A stretch of DNA of 64,000 nt from Bradyrhizobium sp. 138. GTDB taxonomy: Bacteria > Pseudomonadota > Alphaproteobacteria > Rhizobiales > Xanthobacteraceae. Within the stretch, counting starts at the first letter, position 1. Each line of letters opens with the position of its first letter. Both the position numbers and the translations under genes were made by a program. Below, piece after piece: positions 9,222 to 19,049 of the stretch. A model generated the notes under the pieces. The model was not told the origin of the DNA. It was given only the letters and a program-made list of their open reading frames with translations, and did not search any database. The stretch lies in NCBI RefSeq assembly GCF_023074075.1, contig NZ_JADPKT010000091.1, positions 124,001 to 188,000 of the forward strand. Direction: 5' to 3'.

Positions 9222-9560
9222 TGACCCCACCAGGTCAGCGCCGCAACGATCGCCGAGGCAGGCACATAATTCTCCAGGCATAGAGGATCGAGATGGCCAC
9301 GTTCCAGCCGCACCGCCGAGAGGCGCGGCGCCGACAATGGCGAGGAAATCGCCAAGAACAATACGCTGATGCAAGGCCTCTGGGCCGAGACCATCTGGCC
9401 GCGACCTGGTCGTGACGCGTGCGGACGATACGCCAGCCGCCCATCAGGGTCCCACCGGCATCGGTCTGGCACGATAGCACCACCCAGAACGGCACGAACA
9501 ATTCGCCGCCGAGATCACCGTGCGAATAGAACGGCAATGAAGCTATACTGGCTGACCTCC
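9222..9560 (-). pseudogene. Pit-type inorganic phosphate permease, C-terminal remnant
   Basis: Three minus-strand frames together give the end of a Pit-family phosphate permease: GGTLMGGWRIVRT, then RLSAVR, WNVAISILYAW, and PASAIVAALTWW close to the natural C-terminus. The frame changes several times within 200 bases, so nothing functional can be made. The first three quarters of the gene are absent. It lies tail to tail with sugE and has no intact partner. Confidence 0.6.
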
Positions 9561-11069
9561 GGGCGACGGTCAAGAAAGGTCGCTTGCCCGAGTTATACGA
9601 TGCCTGATCTGCGGAGCAGCAGGGGAGAAGATGCAGACTGGCAGATCGTGTTCGTTTGCTCCGAACTGCTTCCGACCATCCCGCGTCAGCACCATCGGGG
9701 GGCTGCCGACCAGTTCATCTCTAAGATCGCAGTCAGTTGAGCTTGCGATCTCTGACTGAGTTCAGCTCCGCGCCTCGAATTACCGGTGCGACTTCATTGT
9801 GTGGTTGCAAAGAAGCTCGATCACCCAATCTCTTTCGCAGGAGCGTTCATGAAATCATCGAACTGGCGGTGCCGGCGCACGGCATTCGATTCGTGTTCGA
9901 CCTCAGACCCGCGGCTGTTTGAACAACGACCGCTATTGTCGCGTAGACGACGACATCGCGATCGAACAACGCCGGGAGCTTGCATCGTGCCCGTCCGCAC
10001 AGAGTCTGCACACAACGAGGGCAACGGGGCGACGCTGCGAGTTCAGTGGCTCACGCTTCGTTCTGGAAGGCGCGCGCACTTCGCGTTCGGAAGGTGACAT
10101 GCGATCTGACGTTCTTGTTCGGGCTGCCGCAGCAGCTGCGCTCGTCGCATGCGGTGTTGCTCATTCAGCGGATCTCCAGCCAATCGTCAGCGGGCCATGC
10201 TGTTTCCAACCCAACGAACAGCTGCATTGTCTTCTGTGGCATTGTTGTGATCGGCGCCTGCAAGGCGGGTCCACACGTCCTTGTCACCGAAACCGCACGT
10301 GTGGTGTTAGGCTCCTTACCCGCACGGCCATATGCTGGAGCAGCCGTGGCTTGAAAAGGCAATTGCGGCCGACATCGCCAACAGCAGCGAAGTCCGCGAA
10401 GGTATCTATGCGGCGTTCCCGCGGCAAAGCGCGCAATTCGACTACCGTCGTTTCGATGGGCCCCTCGGAGCCGGCGTTGAGCAAGCACCTGCTTGGTCCA
10501 TCAGATTTGAGTGCTAGTGTGTGAGTTTTGGCGGGACAGCATCTGGCGACGTCTGGGAATCAAGCTGCGAGCTGCTGGACATGTCAAAACCTGAAAGTTT
10601 GAGGCGAATGGAGTGGAGGTAGGCTGCATCCCAAGCCTCATTCCTGTTTGCCTACCTCGCCCAGTGGTGCCTTGAACGGCATTGGCCTTCTTTCTTCCGC
10701 TCAACCTGTATCCGGCGGAATCTGATTGTTGTTCCGTTCCACGCCTTTGTCTTGTTTAGGCTCCAGAGAGCCCACCATTTTTCCGAGTAAATGCGGCTCT
10801 CTCCCGAACTCGAAAAGGCGCCTGCTTGGCATGACCGCGAGTCCATGGTTCCGAAGAATTACGCCAAGAACGATGGCGTTCCTGCGGAGCTCGCGATTTT
10901 CTGTCTTTCGACTTTCGCGCTTACGAGAGCTTGAGGGCATCCTACTTGTTTGAGCATGGTTGGACGGCAGTGGTAAGCTTGCTCACTCCCCGGTCTACGC
11001 CAGCTCGCCCGCGACTGTCACTTTGTGCGGAACTGTCTCTGGGATATATTCTGGTGTGGGGACTACGAG
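9561..11069. other. 1.5-kb region with no gene I can support
   Basis: Only scattered short frames are open. At 10099 a plus-strand frame begins MRSDVLVRAAAAAALVACGV and AHSADLQPIVS, which resembles a secreted or outer-membrane protein signal peptide, but the frame loses sense within 30 codons. It may be a porin-gene relict. No RNA gene or repeat was recognised. Confidence 0.4.
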
Positions 11070-11591
11070 TCAAGGGTGTGCATTCGCGTCGTCAGAACAG
11101 CTGGCTGGTCGACCACCTAACCGAATGCACGCTCGATATAGCCAAGGTACGGCAAAGCTGCCCGCCCACAAGCCCAGTCCGGCACGATCGGCCGCGCGTT
11201 GCGCAGCGTGGTATCGTCCCCTGGAGTATCGCGCCCAATCGAGCACGAGACCGTTACGCACCAACCATTCTCCGAGATCGATGCCGTCAGCTGAACAGAT
11301 CGCCATCGTCCGTCCACACTCATCCTCCAGGATTGACAGACAACTGACTTCGCGCTCTGCAACGAAGCTTTCAAGATCGTTCGCTGCCCTGAGGCCACAT
11401 CGATATGGATTGACGTTGATATCTCGGCACATTTGAGTCTTGTCCGGCGCGTCGATGCCCCAGAGCCGAACGCGTGTTCCGTGAATTTCCAGGGTGTCGG
11501 TGCTGATGACCTTTGCCGGCCCCGTCAATTCGCCGGCAAACACGATGCTGCACAGTGCGAGCATGGTCAACACCACGATCAATCCATACAT
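11070..11591 (-). CDS. Secreted staphylococcal-nuclease-like (thermonuclease) protein
   Basis: A 173-residue protein. Residues 1-20 form a signal peptide (MYGLIVVLTMLALCSIVFAG), predicting export to the periplasm or beyond. The SNase OB-fold follows: GPAKVISTDTLEIHGTRVRL, WGIDAPDKTQMC, then CGRTMAICSADGIDLGEWLV and RNGLVLDWARYSRGRY. The family's catalytic Arg and Glu positions appear as RLWGIDAPD and GEWLVRNG, although the canonical D-GD motif is altered (STDTLEIHG), so activity is uncertain. Such small proteins are common in rhizobial genomes. Its start lies just inside the 3' end of the minus-strand frame to its right. No operon role can be assigned. Confidence 0.8.
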   Translation of the reverse strand: MYGLIVVLTMLALCSIVFAGELTGPAKVISTDTLEIHGTRVRLWGIDAPDKTQMCRDINVNPYRCGLRAANDLESFVAEREVSCLSILEDECGRTMAICSADGIDLGEWLVRNGLVLDWARYSRGRYHAAQRAADRAGLGLWAGSFAVPWLYRACIRLGGRPASCSDDANAHP

Positions 11592-12067
11592 GGCGATCTT
11601 CTTTTTCGAACTGCGAACATTCCGGCCGAGTGCTGCAGAGCGTGGGAAGCCGCCGAACGGCGTGCCATCGCGGCTGTGCTTAGGAGGCTGCTAATGTTGT
11701 ATGGGTAAGCTCGTTCGACGGATAAATCCCCGTGTATCAGCAGCGCAAGACGCCCCTCGTGTCCAACCTCGCCCCCGATGCTCTGCGACCAGGCTGCTGC
11801 GCTGACCGCATCCCGCCATTCCTCCAGCTCGTTGCGGCAGTTCGCTTTGGCCGCATCACGCACCAGCAAGTCGAATTCGGCAGTACGCGTCCGCTCATTA
11901 GCGACCGGGCCGACGCAGACGGCCGGCCGCAAGTCGGCGAGATATGATTTCCTGGTCGCCTTGTGCGGAATGAGCATAAGCTCGACCCCCTCGCTGCCAC
12001 CGATAGCAGCGAGCGAGCGTCGCCCGGGATCGCGGCAGCCGGCTGCTATCGGGCAAAGTTTACGCAT
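11579..12067 (-). CDS. Hypothetical protein, possibly coupled to the CbiM-like gene
   Basis: The ATG at 12067 overlaps the end of the upstream cbiM-like gene by about 20 bases in another frame, an arrangement seen in translationally coupled genes. The 162-residue product (MRKLCPIAAGCRDPGRRSLA..., EFDLLVRDAAKANCRNELEE) shows no signal peptide, membrane segment or domain I recognise. It is soluble and rich in Arg and Ala. The last residues overlap the SNase start region by 13 bases. It could equally be a chance open frame in GC-rich DNA; continuity and position are the only support. Confidence 0.3.
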   Translation of the reverse strand: MRKLCPIAAGCRDPGRRSLAAIGGSEGVELMLIPHKATRKSYLADLRPAVCVGPVANERTRTAEFDLLVRDAAKANCRNELEEWRDAVSAAAWSQSIGGEVGHEGRLALLIHGDLSVERAYPYNISSLLSTAAMARRSAASHALQHSAGMFAVRKRRSPCMD

Positions 12068-12789
12068 CGCTTGAGCAAAACGGGCGACATGGCGGCCATC
12101 GTTGCTATCAACAGCAACATGCCTTCTAAAAGCGATGGGCGACAGATCCCCTCGCACTCACGCCGCCCAATTTGTTTCGCGAGCGCCAGCACGGCCAGAT
12201 CAGCTACCGGCTCGACCAAGGCCACAACAACTGCATAGAAAACTGCGAACGATGCGACGTGACCGAGGTTGGCGGCGCCGAAACCTACGCCATACAGCGC
12301 CCAAAACGCGACCGAGACAACGATAGCGGATTGATACGCAGTTGAGAACGCAATCGCGTTACTGTACTGCAGATCGCGATAGGTGGCCTTGGATGGAATG
12401 AGCCGCTTGGCGAGCGCCCGGACCGCAAACAGCGGCACTAGAAGCGTCGTGGCATTCATAGCATTTTGCGACCGGTCGGTCGGAACAAAGAGGACGCCTT
12501 GCAGCAAAAGGCCGAGCGCAAGACCAAAGGCAGCCGGCGCAGCGCCGAACAACAGTGACAGCGTCGAGCGCAGGACGAAGTGCACTTCGGAGACCCCAAC
12601 CGTAAAGTGCGGCAGGATTTCGAAAAGCGTGAACACAAGGCCACTCGCGGCGATGGTTTGCATAGCAAATGACAGAGCGCCCCGCTCGCGTATAGCCACA
12701 AGCTTGGCGATGACGCAGCGCGTCGCAGTGCCTGTCGCGTACCTCAACACGAGCTTGGCGCCTGTTACTATTCCCGGTTCGATATGCAC
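12046..12789 (-). CDS. CbiM-like energy-coupling-factor transporter permease
   Basis: A 247-residue polytopic membrane protein starting GTG-CAT (MHIEPGIVTGAKLVLRYATG) with AAAGGA upstream. The N-terminal MHIEPG in place of MHIPDG and the repeated hydrophobic helices (AMQTIAASGLVFTLFEILPH, FGLALGLLLQGVLFVPTDRS, VVSVAFWALYGVGFGAANLG) fit CbiM/NikM substrate-binding subunits of cobalt or nickel ECF importers. The usual partners CbiN, CbiQ and the ATPase CbiO are not in this window, so transport alone is doubtful unless they lie elsewhere. The metal-chelating N-terminal His at position 2 is present. Confidence 0.75.
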   Translation of the reverse strand: MHIEPGIVTGAKLVLRYATGTATRCVIAKLVAIRERGALSFAMQTIAASGLVFTLFEILPHFTVGVSEVHFVLRSTLSLLFGAAPAAFGLALGLLLQGVLFVPTDRSQNAMNATTLLVPLFAVRALAKRLIPSKATYRDLQYSNAIAFSTAYQSAIVVSVAFWALYGVGFGAANLGHVASFAVFYAVVVALVEPVADLAVLALAKQIGRRECEGICRPSLLEGMLLLIATMAAMSPVLLKRCVNFAR

Positions 12790-13510
12790 GGTCTCAAGTC
12801 CTTTCTGCCGTTGTACTCGGGCCTTGGCTCAAGAATTTGCCGGGACCGTCGTGTGGCTGACGGTTGGAAAACGGCACTTCACCTTCGCCACCCTCGGTCC
12901 ACTGGTCACGTCCTGTTTTCGCCAGAGCGGAGCGGATGTGCACTCCGCCTTCGCTCGGTCATTGCGACATTTGATAGCAACAGCTATGCCAGCGCCGCTG
13001 CGGCGGTTAAGGCTCTGATTGCCTTGAAACATCCCGCGGCGCGCAGGATTCGCCGTGTTCTGTAGCCGACACGCTCTGGAGGAAATTGAACACACATCGT
13101 GGCCAGTCTTTGGTCAACCTGTGCCGTTTCACACAATCATTTTCGCTCGCCCGTTGAAGCGGTAAATCCTGACGCCGCTGGCGCGAAGACACCGGTTCGG
13201 CATCAATCTTGCTCGACCTTGTTCGAGGACGGCGCCTACGGCGCAGCCAAATGTTTGGCGGCCCGGGTCGTCGAATTCCTCGAAGAGCTTGCTGGGTCGT
13301 TCGATTGACGTTGCGGCCAAGCATGCACGAACATGCAAATGGCGACGCACCCATCCAAACTTGGAGCCGGCATTTTCTGGATCGCAGCATCATCTCTCAG
13401 GGACGCGCCCGGCAAATTCCGCTGCACGATCTGCAACGAAGTTCTGGACGTGTTTGAAGGTCCCGGGGGAACGCTATCGTGTCGCAGTCAAACCGGATGC
13501 TAAAGTGAAC
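12790..13510. other. 720-bp region with no supportable gene
   Basis: Overlapping short frames on both strands, none with a recognisable domain or good start. It holds the upstream regions of the cbiM-like gene (minus) and the RMD1-like gene (plus). Confidence 0.4.
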
Positions 13511-14345
13511 ATGCATCAACTTACGCCCGGTAAGCCTGCCGTCTCCGAACAGACGGCGGCCACCTCGATGCTGAGTATTCGCGCAGTCATGCTGGGCGAT
13601 CGCATCAACCCGTCGGCTCTCGAAATCGGACCGCTGACGTCCTCGACGCCGATCGCTTTCCGCATTCATGCGGGCCTTGTCGTGATCTTCCGCTATGGCG
13701 TTGTAGTGCTCATCGGATTATCGCCCTCGGAAGAAACCGCTCTGATCGAAACGCTGATATCGCAGGTCATCGGTGAACTCCAGCTCCTACGAGGAGGAGA
13801 GCGCGCAGGCGCAGCTCTGCAACGACCAGAGCGCCGAGGTCATCCTCCCGGGCGGACGGATTTGTCTCAGAGAATTTAGCGACGATCGGCTGCTGCTGAT
13901 CGCCGATACGCTAGCCAAGAGCACGGCGTTGGAGCGAGATGAGCGCCGTATCGCCGCGGTGTTCGACGTGATCGAACCCTTTGCACGCGAACTAGCCGAG
14001 CACGGCCGGACGCCGCGGGGCCGCAAGGGCATTCTCCAACTGATCGGCAATGCGTTCCTGGTCCAGCAGCGCGTCGCGCGCCGCGTCGCCATTGCCGAAA
14101 AGCTCGACGCACTCTGGGAGAAGCGGGAACTCGAGCGGCTCTATTCGCGTCTGAAAGACGAATACGAACTGAAGGAGCGTCTTGAGATGCTTGAGCGCAA
14201 GCTGTCGGGCATATCCGGAACGGCTAACGCACTGACGGACATCATCGACACACGGCGCTCGCTGCGTCTTGAGTGGATTATAGTCGTGCTGATCGTGATG
14301 GAAGTTGCGATCGGATGCTTTCAGATTATTACAGCAGCTCACTGA
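13511..14345 (+). pseudogene. RMD1/DUF155 family protein, split by one frameshift
   Basis: The first frame (from ATG 13511) reads TSMLSIRAVMLGDRINPSAL and FRYGVVVLIGLSPSEETALI. The second frame, from about 13770, reads YEEESAQAQLCNDQSAEVIL, then AAVFDVIEPFARELAEHGRT, DEYELKERLEMLERKL, DIIDTRRSLRLEWIIVVLIV and ends with a membrane helix. Together they form a full-length DUF155 protein (RMD1-like) with its C-terminal transmembrane anchor. A single-base change near 13768 (after QVIGEL) separates the halves. As written, the product would be truncated before the core. A sequencing error could also explain one isolated shift. Confidence 0.8.
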
Positions 14346-15351
14346 ATGCGGCTGGCCCCAGCGCGTGAGGCGCCTTCGTGGGGTTTGAGCGGGCCTACTG
14401 ACCGACCTGACCGGCATTGACCTGGGACGCGCCGTTCGGCCGCACTCAGCTGCGTTTTTCGGCTATGTCTTCGCCGTGCTCGTGGACACGAGGTTCGGCG
14501 AAATCCCGGTGCGCCCACGAACACAGCGAATAGCCGTGGCGAGTTCGTATCCCCGGGGATCGAGCGAGGATAGGGGATGTATGGCAGACGCGCGGCTGAG
14601 CGTTCATGTCGACGATCCAGCGCCACCCAAGAAGGCCGTTTTGCCCAATTTGCAGCGGGCCGCCACTCAGCTTCTCTGCTATTGTTGACTTGGTCGCGGC
14701 ATACTTGCCAGGCCTTTCCCCGCCGCCCCAGGGCGCAGCCAGCGACTACCGAAACAAGGACGGTCGATTTCACCAGGAGCCCCACTGAGTTGATCGACTG
14801 CCTTTCGCCGCTTTGCCACATCGCCGCGGCTCGGTCGACGTGTCCTGCCGTGATTTCCCTTGCGTGGCTGTCAGCGAACGGTTGCATGATTCGCCAGCGC
14901 GCAAACGCGCGCTGCAACGGAACATGAAAGCTCAGAACTGCGGATCTCGTCCTCGCTAACGCGAAGCTCGCCGAGCGTGACGCGGCCGGGGACTGCGACC
15001 GGGCGTGCATAGCGGCTCCGCGTCAGCGATAAACACTGAACGGATGACAAAGGAATTACGCCGCGAATTTCGACTCGGTTTTGAGCTCGCAAGCAAGCGC
15101 CTAGATTTTCTGACGTCGGCATCCGCACTGGACATTCCATCTACAGGACTGTCCCTCAAAGCGCCCTCGGCAGCTCCTCTCAAATCTACTTCCGAACCGA
15201 TCCCGGCATGGCGATCCTTCGCTGGCTGGTTCAGGAGCCGGGCGAGCCTGAGGCCCTCAAGGACTCCTTCGAGCCGCTGTTCGCGAATGATTGCGGCCAG
15301 CAGCGAACGGCCTCCTCCCGATCGACGGTGAAGCAGACGTCAGGTGCTCGC
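14346..15351. other. 1.0-kb region with no supportable gene
   Basis: Long minus-strand frames are open because of high GC, but none reads as a known family. A lipoprotein-like stretch (LLVKSTVLVSVVAGCALGRR, minus strand near 14740) and a plus-strand start MTKELRREFRLGFELASKRL (15043) are the only protein-like pieces. Both lose sense quickly. Confidence 0.35.
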
Positions 15352-15687
15352 TCAACCAACAGGACCAGCAAGGTCCGGAAGGTCAGCAACGTGGTGGCGT
15401 AAGGTCGAGACCACATCATTCGCGAGATAGCTCGCCAAATCAGCATTCGGCGGCGGATCAAAGTCCAAGTCGACCTCGGCGCGCTTCTCGATCGCATGTC
15501 GTATCAACTCGCGCTGCCGTCTTGCATTCATCGAGAGCATGAACACCGCATCCGCGAGGTTCTCGCGCGGCGAGCTTCTCAGTTCGGCTATGCGGGCCTT
15601 GATGTCGCCGACCGAACTCTCATGGCGTGCTTCTGCTCGCCGAGCGTTAGCGGCTGCCCTGCTCGTTTGTAATCGAACCATCGTCAT
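15352..15687 (-). CDS. Hypothetical protein, 111 aa
   Basis: The ATG at 15687 has GGAG a few bases upstream. The product begins MTMVRLQTSRAAANARRAEA and is strongly helical and charged (GDIKARIAELRSSPRENLAD, NARRQRELIRHAIEKRAEVD), ending DLPDLAGPVG. There is no signal peptide, membrane helix or recognised domain. The Arg/Glu-rich helices suggest a small cytoplasmic protein with coiled-coil tendency. The frame is open further upstream but without a good start. It is isolated, with relict DNA on both sides. Confidence 0.4.
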   Translation of the reverse strand: MTMVRLQTSRAAANARRAEARHESSVGDIKARIAELRSSPRENLADAVFMLSMNARRQRELIRHAIEKRAEVDLDFDPPPNADLASYLANDVVSTLRHHVADLPDLAGPVG

Positions 15688-16247
15688 GCTCTCCGGCCGA
15701 CCATATATCCCGGCGATACAGGCGAATGAAAGTGCAAACTTGTGTGCTGCATGCGCGCAGCCCGCCTGACGAACGCGCAACCGGCGGTCGCGCGAAGGAG
15801 TCACAAAGCGCTAATTTCGTGATCCGCTCGTGCCTGTCTGTCTACAAGGCGCTCGATGGCACGTTCGTCGGGCCGGCGGCTATGGCGAAGCGAAGTCCTG
15901 CTTCCAGCGTTCCGTTTGTAGGTGATAGGCAGCGTCGCGAGGCAGTGCCGGCAGGCGGATCGCCGCGAACTCCAAGAAGGACGAAACCGGCAAGATATTG
16001 GGGAAGAGAACAGGATTGGTCGACAGATCCGAGATGGACGAGCTAATGCCGCCAATGCGTTGCGCCCTGTTTCGGATCCGCTCGCTTTGGCTATCTCCGG
16101 TGCATATTATAGCGGAACCTGGCAAGGGCCCGCCCGGTAGATGGAAAGATCGGGACTCGATTGAATCAGGTGAAATCTCAATTTCGCGCGTGATCTCGTT
16201 GTATCGCGAGAACGCCGCAGCCTGCCAATCAGCCGCTACCCGAAGCT
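15688..16247. other. 560-bp spacer downstream of fixX
   Basis: No gene can be supported. A minus-strand frame continuing from 15880-16296 overlaps the end of fixX and reads as chance sequence. No clear hairpin terminator was seen after fixX. Confidence 0.4.
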
Positions 16248-16544
16248 TTAACCAAATTTGAATAGCACACCGTAACCGCCACGTGGGTAGCTCCACTCGA
16301 TATCACCACTTTCTTCGCAGATCACCCGGCAGGTGCCGCACTCGATACACCCGTCGACTGTCACCTCAATATGACCTTTATCGCTGAGCTCGTAGCACCG
16401 TGCAGGGCAGGCCTTCAGCATCGATAAGAGCCTCGAGGATGGTGTGGTGTGCGGCCGCACCTTGATATGGGCGCGGCCGGAATCAACGAGATAGCGGTTG
16501 TAGAACAGTTTGTCCTCGACACGTCGGGATGGCTCGCTCGGCAT
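16248..16544 (-). CDS. fixX: FixX, ferredoxin-like protein of the FixABCX complex
   Basis: 98 residues. FixX is the Fe-S subunit that, with FixC and the FixAB flavoproteins, supplies low-potential electrons to nitrogenase at the membrane. The C-terminal half holds the cluster motif GCIECGTCRVICEE (CX2CX2CX3C type), preceded by KACPARCYEL. The start MPSEPSRRVEDKLFYNRYLV at 16544 gives the family's usual length; the upstream ATG (16637) lies inside fixC and is rejected. It follows fixC after 41 bp and is the last gene of the operon. Confidence 0.95.
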   Translation of the reverse strand: MPSEPSRRVEDKLFYNRYLVDSGRAHIKVRPHTTPSSRLLSMLKACPARCYELSDKGHIEVTVDGCIECGTCRVICEESGDIEWSYPRGGYGVLFKFG

Positions 16545-16585
16545 TGTTAATGGCTCCGTCGTTCGTCGTTGTCTTTGGTTTGTGA

Positions 16586-17893
16586 TCACCGCCAGGCCCG
16601 GGCAATGCGCAGGGCATCGCTGAACAGTCCACTCCACGACCGCGCCTTGATGAACGAGCTCAGCATCAGCTTCTCTTTCTCAAGCTTTGGTGTTCCGTCG
16701 ACGCGCACGTAATCCTGCATCGCCTTGGAGAAGAGCTGCGGATATGTGAGAAAGAAGTTCTGCGAGTGGGTATGCATAAGTGCCGGCATATCCTTGTACT
16801 TCTTCAGGTCCTTGATCACGAACGAATCATTCAGCAGCTTTTTGTAAAGCGAAAGATTTTTGGCCGTCATCGGATCATTTCGCGATTTGATAAGGCAGAT
16901 CGCTTCCGCGGCAATACGGCCCGACGTCATCGCCAGATTGGACCCCTCGCGATGGATGGCGTTGTTGAGCTGTGCGGCGTCTCCGACAACGACCCAGCCC
17001 TCACCACAAAGCTGCGGGATCGCCTTGTATCCACCTTCGGGGATCAAATGCGCGGAATATTCCTTTACTTCCGAACCCTCGATCAACGGCGCGACGGACG
17101 GATGACGCTTGAAGCCCTCGAGCAGGCCGTAAGGCGTCTCGCCGGTACGCTGGAAGTCGGCAACAAGACAGCCGATACCGAGCGATATGCATTCCTTGTT
17201 GGAATAGATGAAGCCCATACCGGTCATGCCGCGGGAGATGGTTCCGGCGGCTTCGATGACGAGCCCCTCGTCGCCTTTGAGATTGAAGCGAGCATCGATT
17301 GTCTCGCGCGATAGGAAATGCATCTCCTTGACCGCGAGTGCGACCTTGTCCGGTTTCGGCCGCCCTCTTAAGCCCGCACCCGTCCCCAGCACTCCGTTCA
17401 CCCCCTCGGCCAGCACGACGACATCTGCATGGATTTCACCTCCATCTCGGTCTGTGCGCACCCCGACGACCCTCCCATGGGAATCCTGGAGGAGCTCGGT
17501 CACCGTGGTCTCACATAGCACTGTGGCGCCGGCCTCGCGGACCTTCTGCGAGAACCATTTATCGAACTGGGCGCGGATGATGGTGTAGCGGTTCGGCTTC
17601 TCCTCGTTGAAATCATCGGAGCGATAGTGAATCCCCGTGTGCGAACGCTCGTCGACGATCCAGAAGCGTTGCTCGACGAGATGCCGCTCAAGCGGTGCAT
17701 CTTCTCGGAAATTCGGGATCAGCTTCTCCAGCATATCGGCATAGAGGATGGCGCCTTGCACGTTCTTCGACCCCGAATACTCGCCGCGCTCCAGCTGCAG
17801 CACTTTTAGGCCCCGTTCGGCCATGATCAGCGCTGCCGCATTCCCGCCCATTCCAGCACCGACGACGATCGCGTCGAATCTTTCCTCGATCAT
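16586..17893 (-). CDS. fixC: FixC, ETF:quinone-oxidoreductase-like flavoprotein
   Basis: 435 residues, full length. FixC is the FAD protein that links electron-bifurcating FixAB to the quinone pool during nitrogen fixation. The N-terminal dinucleotide-binding fold is visible as DAIVVGAGMGGNAAALIMAE (GxGxxG). A second FAD-contact region reads GWVVVGDAAQLNNAIHREGS. The start at 17893 is 11 bp after the fixB stop. No frameshifts are seen. Because fixA upstream is decayed, function in this strain would need a FixA encoded elsewhere. Confidence 0.97.
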   Translation of the reverse strand: MIEERFDAIVVGAGMGGNAAALIMAERGLKVLQLERGEYSGSKNVQGAILYADMLEKLIPNFREDAPLERHLVEQRFWIVDERSHTGIHYRSDDFNEEKPNRYTIIRAQFDKWFSQKVREAGATVLCETTVTELLQDSHGRVVGVRTDRDGGEIHADVVVLAEGVNGVLGTGAGLRGRPKPDKVALAVKEMHFLSRETIDARFNLKGDEGLVIEAAGTISRGMTGMGFIYSNKECISLGIGCLVADFQRTGETPYGLLEGFKRHPSVAPLIEGSEVKEYSAHLIPEGGYKAIPQLCGEGWVVVGDAAQLNNAIHREGSNLAMTSGRIAAEAICLIKSRNDPMTAKNLSLYKKLLNDSFVIKDLKKYKDMPALMHTHSQNFFLTYPQLFSKAMQDYVRVDGTPKLEKEKLMLSSFIKARSWSGLFSDALRIARAWR

Positions 17894-17904
17894 AACAAGC
17901 TCCC

Positions 17905-19020
17905 CTAACCAGCGATGCGGTCGTGCGAGTGCGGCGACAGCTGCGCGCGGAATGCAGAGGTCAATGCGGGCAACAGTCGAATGGCGTCGGTGACGATGCC
18001 GATATGGGCGAAGTCGAAGATCGGAGCGTTCTTGTCGGTGTTGATGGCCACGATGAGGTCGCCCCCCTCTACGCCAACGCGATGCTGGATGGCGCCGGAA
18101 ATACCGGCCGCGATATAGAGCTTTGGCCGAATGGTTTTCCCGGTCTGGCCGATTTGTCGGTCCGAGGTGACCCAGCCCTTCTGGACCAGCGGCCGCGAGC
18201 AGCCATATTCGGCGCCAAGCACGTCCGCGAGCTGCTGTACCAGTTGGAAGTTCTCAGGCGACCCCAGACCGAGCCCTCCAGCGACGACCACGTCGGCATA
18301 GGCAAGGTTGGACTTTTTAGAATCGCGGTCTGGCAGGAACGACAGCACTTTTGTGACGATATCTTCTTCTACAAGCCCGAGCGGATGCGAGATGACGCGC
18401 CAGACCGCGCCGGTCACGCGCTCGGGCATCGGCATCACGCGCGGACGGACCGTTGCCATCTGTGGACGGTAGTTCAGTGTGTAGATCGTGCACAATAGTG
18501 AGCCGCCAAACGTCGGCCGGGTCGCTGCAAGCGAGCCGTCGGCATCGACATCGAGCTCGGTGCAGTCGGCAGTTAGGCCGGTGAGCAGTGTGGTGGCCAC
18601 TGAACCGGCGAGATCGCGGCCGAGTGTAGTTGCCCCTAGGAGTAGGATTTCCGGCTTGTACGTATTGACCAGCTCTGACAGGGCCTTCGTGTAGGATTCA
18701 TTGCGATAATCGGCCAAGAGATCATCCGCGACGATATAGGCGAGGTCGGCGCCGTAGCAGAAGGATTCGGCGACCGCCTGCTGCGTTGTCTCCCCGACTG
18801 GGCCGATGACAACCGCGGCGAGGTCAACGTTGAGCTTGTCGGCAAGCCGTCGGCCGGCACCCATCAGCTCCCAGGAGACGGGGTGTACTATCCCGCGTTC
18901 CTGCTCGATGAAGACCCAGACGTGCTTATACGCTTTGAATCGTTCGGGCAGCTCCTTCTTGGTCGCCGCGCGACCACCACCCGCGGCCGGAGCTGCGCTT
19001 TTGGGTGCGGTGCTCATCAT
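17905..19020 (-). CDS. fixB: FixB, electron transfer flavoprotein alpha subunit
   Basis: 371 residues from ATG 19020, chosen because GGGAG lies 5 bases before it (an ATG at 19032 is also in frame). FixB pairs with FixA to form the bifurcating ETF. The N-terminal ETF domain reads YKHVWVFIEQERGIVHPVSW. The C-terminal FAD-binding domain contains ADVVVAGGLGLGSPENFQLV, then GCSRPLVQKGWVTSDRQIGQ, TGKTIRPKLYIAAGISGAIQ and LIVAINTDKNAPIFDFAHIG, the classic ETF-alpha signature. It is the first intact gene of the fixBCX operon and lies directly downstream of a fixA relict and its NifA-type promoter. Confidence 0.96.
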   Translation of the reverse strand: MMSTAPKSAAPAAGGGRAATKKELPERFKAYKHVWVFIEQERGIVHPVSWELMGAGRRLADKLNVDLAAVVIGPVGETTQQAVAESFCYGADLAYIVADDLLADYRNESYTKALSELVNTYKPEILLLGATTLGRDLAGSVATTLLTGLTADCTELDVDADGSLAATRPTFGGSLLCTIYTLNYRPQMATVRPRVMPMPERVTGAVWRVISHPLGLVEEDIVTKVLSFLPDRDSKKSNLAYADVVVAGGLGLGSPENFQLVQQLADVLGAEYGCSRPLVQKGWVTSDRQIGQTGKTIRPKLYIAAGISGAIQHRVGVEGGDLIVAINTDKNAPIFDFAHIGIVTDAIRLLPALTSAFRAQLSPHSHDRIAG

Positions 19021-19049
19021 CTGTACTCCCATCCGTGTTCAGTAGCGGC

